A DNA stretch of 34,174 nucleotides from Marinilabiliales bacterium. GTDB lineage: Bacteria; Bacteroidota; Bacteroidia; Bacteroidales; F082. The stretch is taken from contig PKSW01000475.1 of NCBI GenBank assembly GCA_002869465.1, positions 1 through 34,174 on the forward strand, given 5' to 3'. The position numbers were made by a program, and so were the translations under genes. Shown here piece by piece: positions 33,680 through 34,174 of the stretch. Each line of letters begins with the position of its first letter. Within the stretch, counting starts at the first letter, position 1. The notes under the pieces were generated by a model that saw nothing but the letters and a program-made list of their open reading frames with translations, did not search any database and had not been told where the DNA came from.

Positions 33680-34174
33680 CTATAAAGCTGAAGTACTTTC
33701 ATCAATGGTCGCGATCTTCACGGTCATAGTAAAATCATCGTATATCATTTTATCTCCCAAATTATCAAAGAAAGATCCGGATCCATAGCGTACATCATAC
33801 TTTGATCTGTCAACAACAATTTCTGCCATAAACCAATTTCCGTCTTTTTGAGCTTCAAACTCAATCGGATGTGTTATATCTTTAATAGTTAAGTGCGCTT
33901 TTACTTTCGCTTTGCTATTACTGAAATTTTCACTGCTTTTAATTTCGAGTTTGGCAGTTGGAAATTTTTCTACACCAAAAAAATCATCAGATTTTAAATG
34001 GTTGACAAGCTTGGCATTATATTCAGCATCCTTTAGGTCGGTATTTGTGATGCTGCTCATATCAATAATAAATTCACCACCGGTTAATTTATCATCGTTC
34101 CAGCTTAACCATCCTTCTTTAAGTTCGATCATACCATCATGTTCTCCGGTCACTTTTTCACCGTGCCAGGCAAG
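33680..34174 (-). CDS. YceI-family protein, C-terminal part (cut by window edge)
   Basis: The minus-strand frame runs from the window edge to the stop at 33680. The GTG at 34153 is not the true start, since codons upstream (LAWHGEK) continue the YceI pattern. The visible part reads LAWHGEKVTGEHDG at the edge, then LKEGWLSWNDDKLTGGEFII, DLKDAEYNAKLVNHLKSDDFF, the conserved FPTAKLEIKS and VKAHLTIKDITHPIEF, and YDVRYGSGSFFDNLGDKMIY. YceI proteins are eight-stranded barrels that bind isoprenoid-like lipids in the periplasm; the N-terminus with any signal peptide is missing. It converges on the ABC operon. Confidence 0.93.
   Translation of the reverse strand, partial: LAWHGEKVTGEHDGMIELKEGWLSWNDDKLTGGEFIIDMSSITNTDLKDAEYNAKLVNHLKSDDFFGVEKFPTAKLEIKSSENFSNSKAKVKAHLTIKDITHPIEFEAQKDGNWFMAEIVVDRSKYDVRYGSGSFFDNLGDKMIYDDFTMTVKIATIDESTSAL

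Overview
The window is chromosomal DNA of a Bacteroidota bacterium. The evidence is: several copies of the phylum's promoter core TAnnTTTG (some with a TTTG-like -33 box 17-18 bases upstream); almost no Shine-Dalgarno sequences; AT-rich lipoprotein and signal-peptide genes; and typical Bacteroidota families (a bacterial geranylgeranylglyceryl-phosphate synthase homologue, an S9 dipeptidyl peptidase, an EF-G-like second factor, and an efflux operon with a TetR gene inside it). The genus cannot be told from sequence alone. No IS element, CRISPR array, tRNA or rRNA was seen.

Layout. 1-578: the 5' end of a secreted protein gene (minus strand) behind a long leader that holds a hairpin and three related 28-base repeats. 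579-5665: ZIP metal transporter, Hsp20, a YbhN-type membrane protein, glutamine synthetase, and a tandem pair of DUF302 proteins (one cytoplasmic, one exported). 5675-13777 (minus strand): a methyl-cycle run read as metH, metF, GGGP-synthase homologue, S9 peptidase, led by a SAM-I riboswitch; a small Cys-rich gene lies upstream. 13915-15369: ahcY, divergent from metH. 15416-16293: two small lipoproteins, one with a Rieske-like fold but no cluster ligands. 16435-22980: a tolC-tetR-MFP-RND efflux operon. 23049-26271 (minus strand): EF-G-like factor and an adenosine-kinase-like PfkB kinase. 26410-30018: a GT39 glycosyltransferase and two Rossmann-fold oxidoreductases. 30102-33601: a WtpA-type tungstate/molybdate ABC transporter operon that includes an unusual lipoprotein with two apparent molybdopterin-oxidoreductase-like domains. 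33680-34174: a YceI protein cut by the window edge.

How the genes work together. MetH and MetF regenerate methionine, AhcY removes S-adenosylhomocysteine, and the PfkB kinase may clear the adenosine released. The SAM riboswitch would close the loop by sensing the pathway product. The most unusual items are the repeat/leader element at 310-507, the lipoprotein inside the tungstate/molybdate operon, the ligand-less Rieske-like lipoprotein, the EF-G paralogue with altered switch regions, and the lipid-synthase homologue in a methionine operon.
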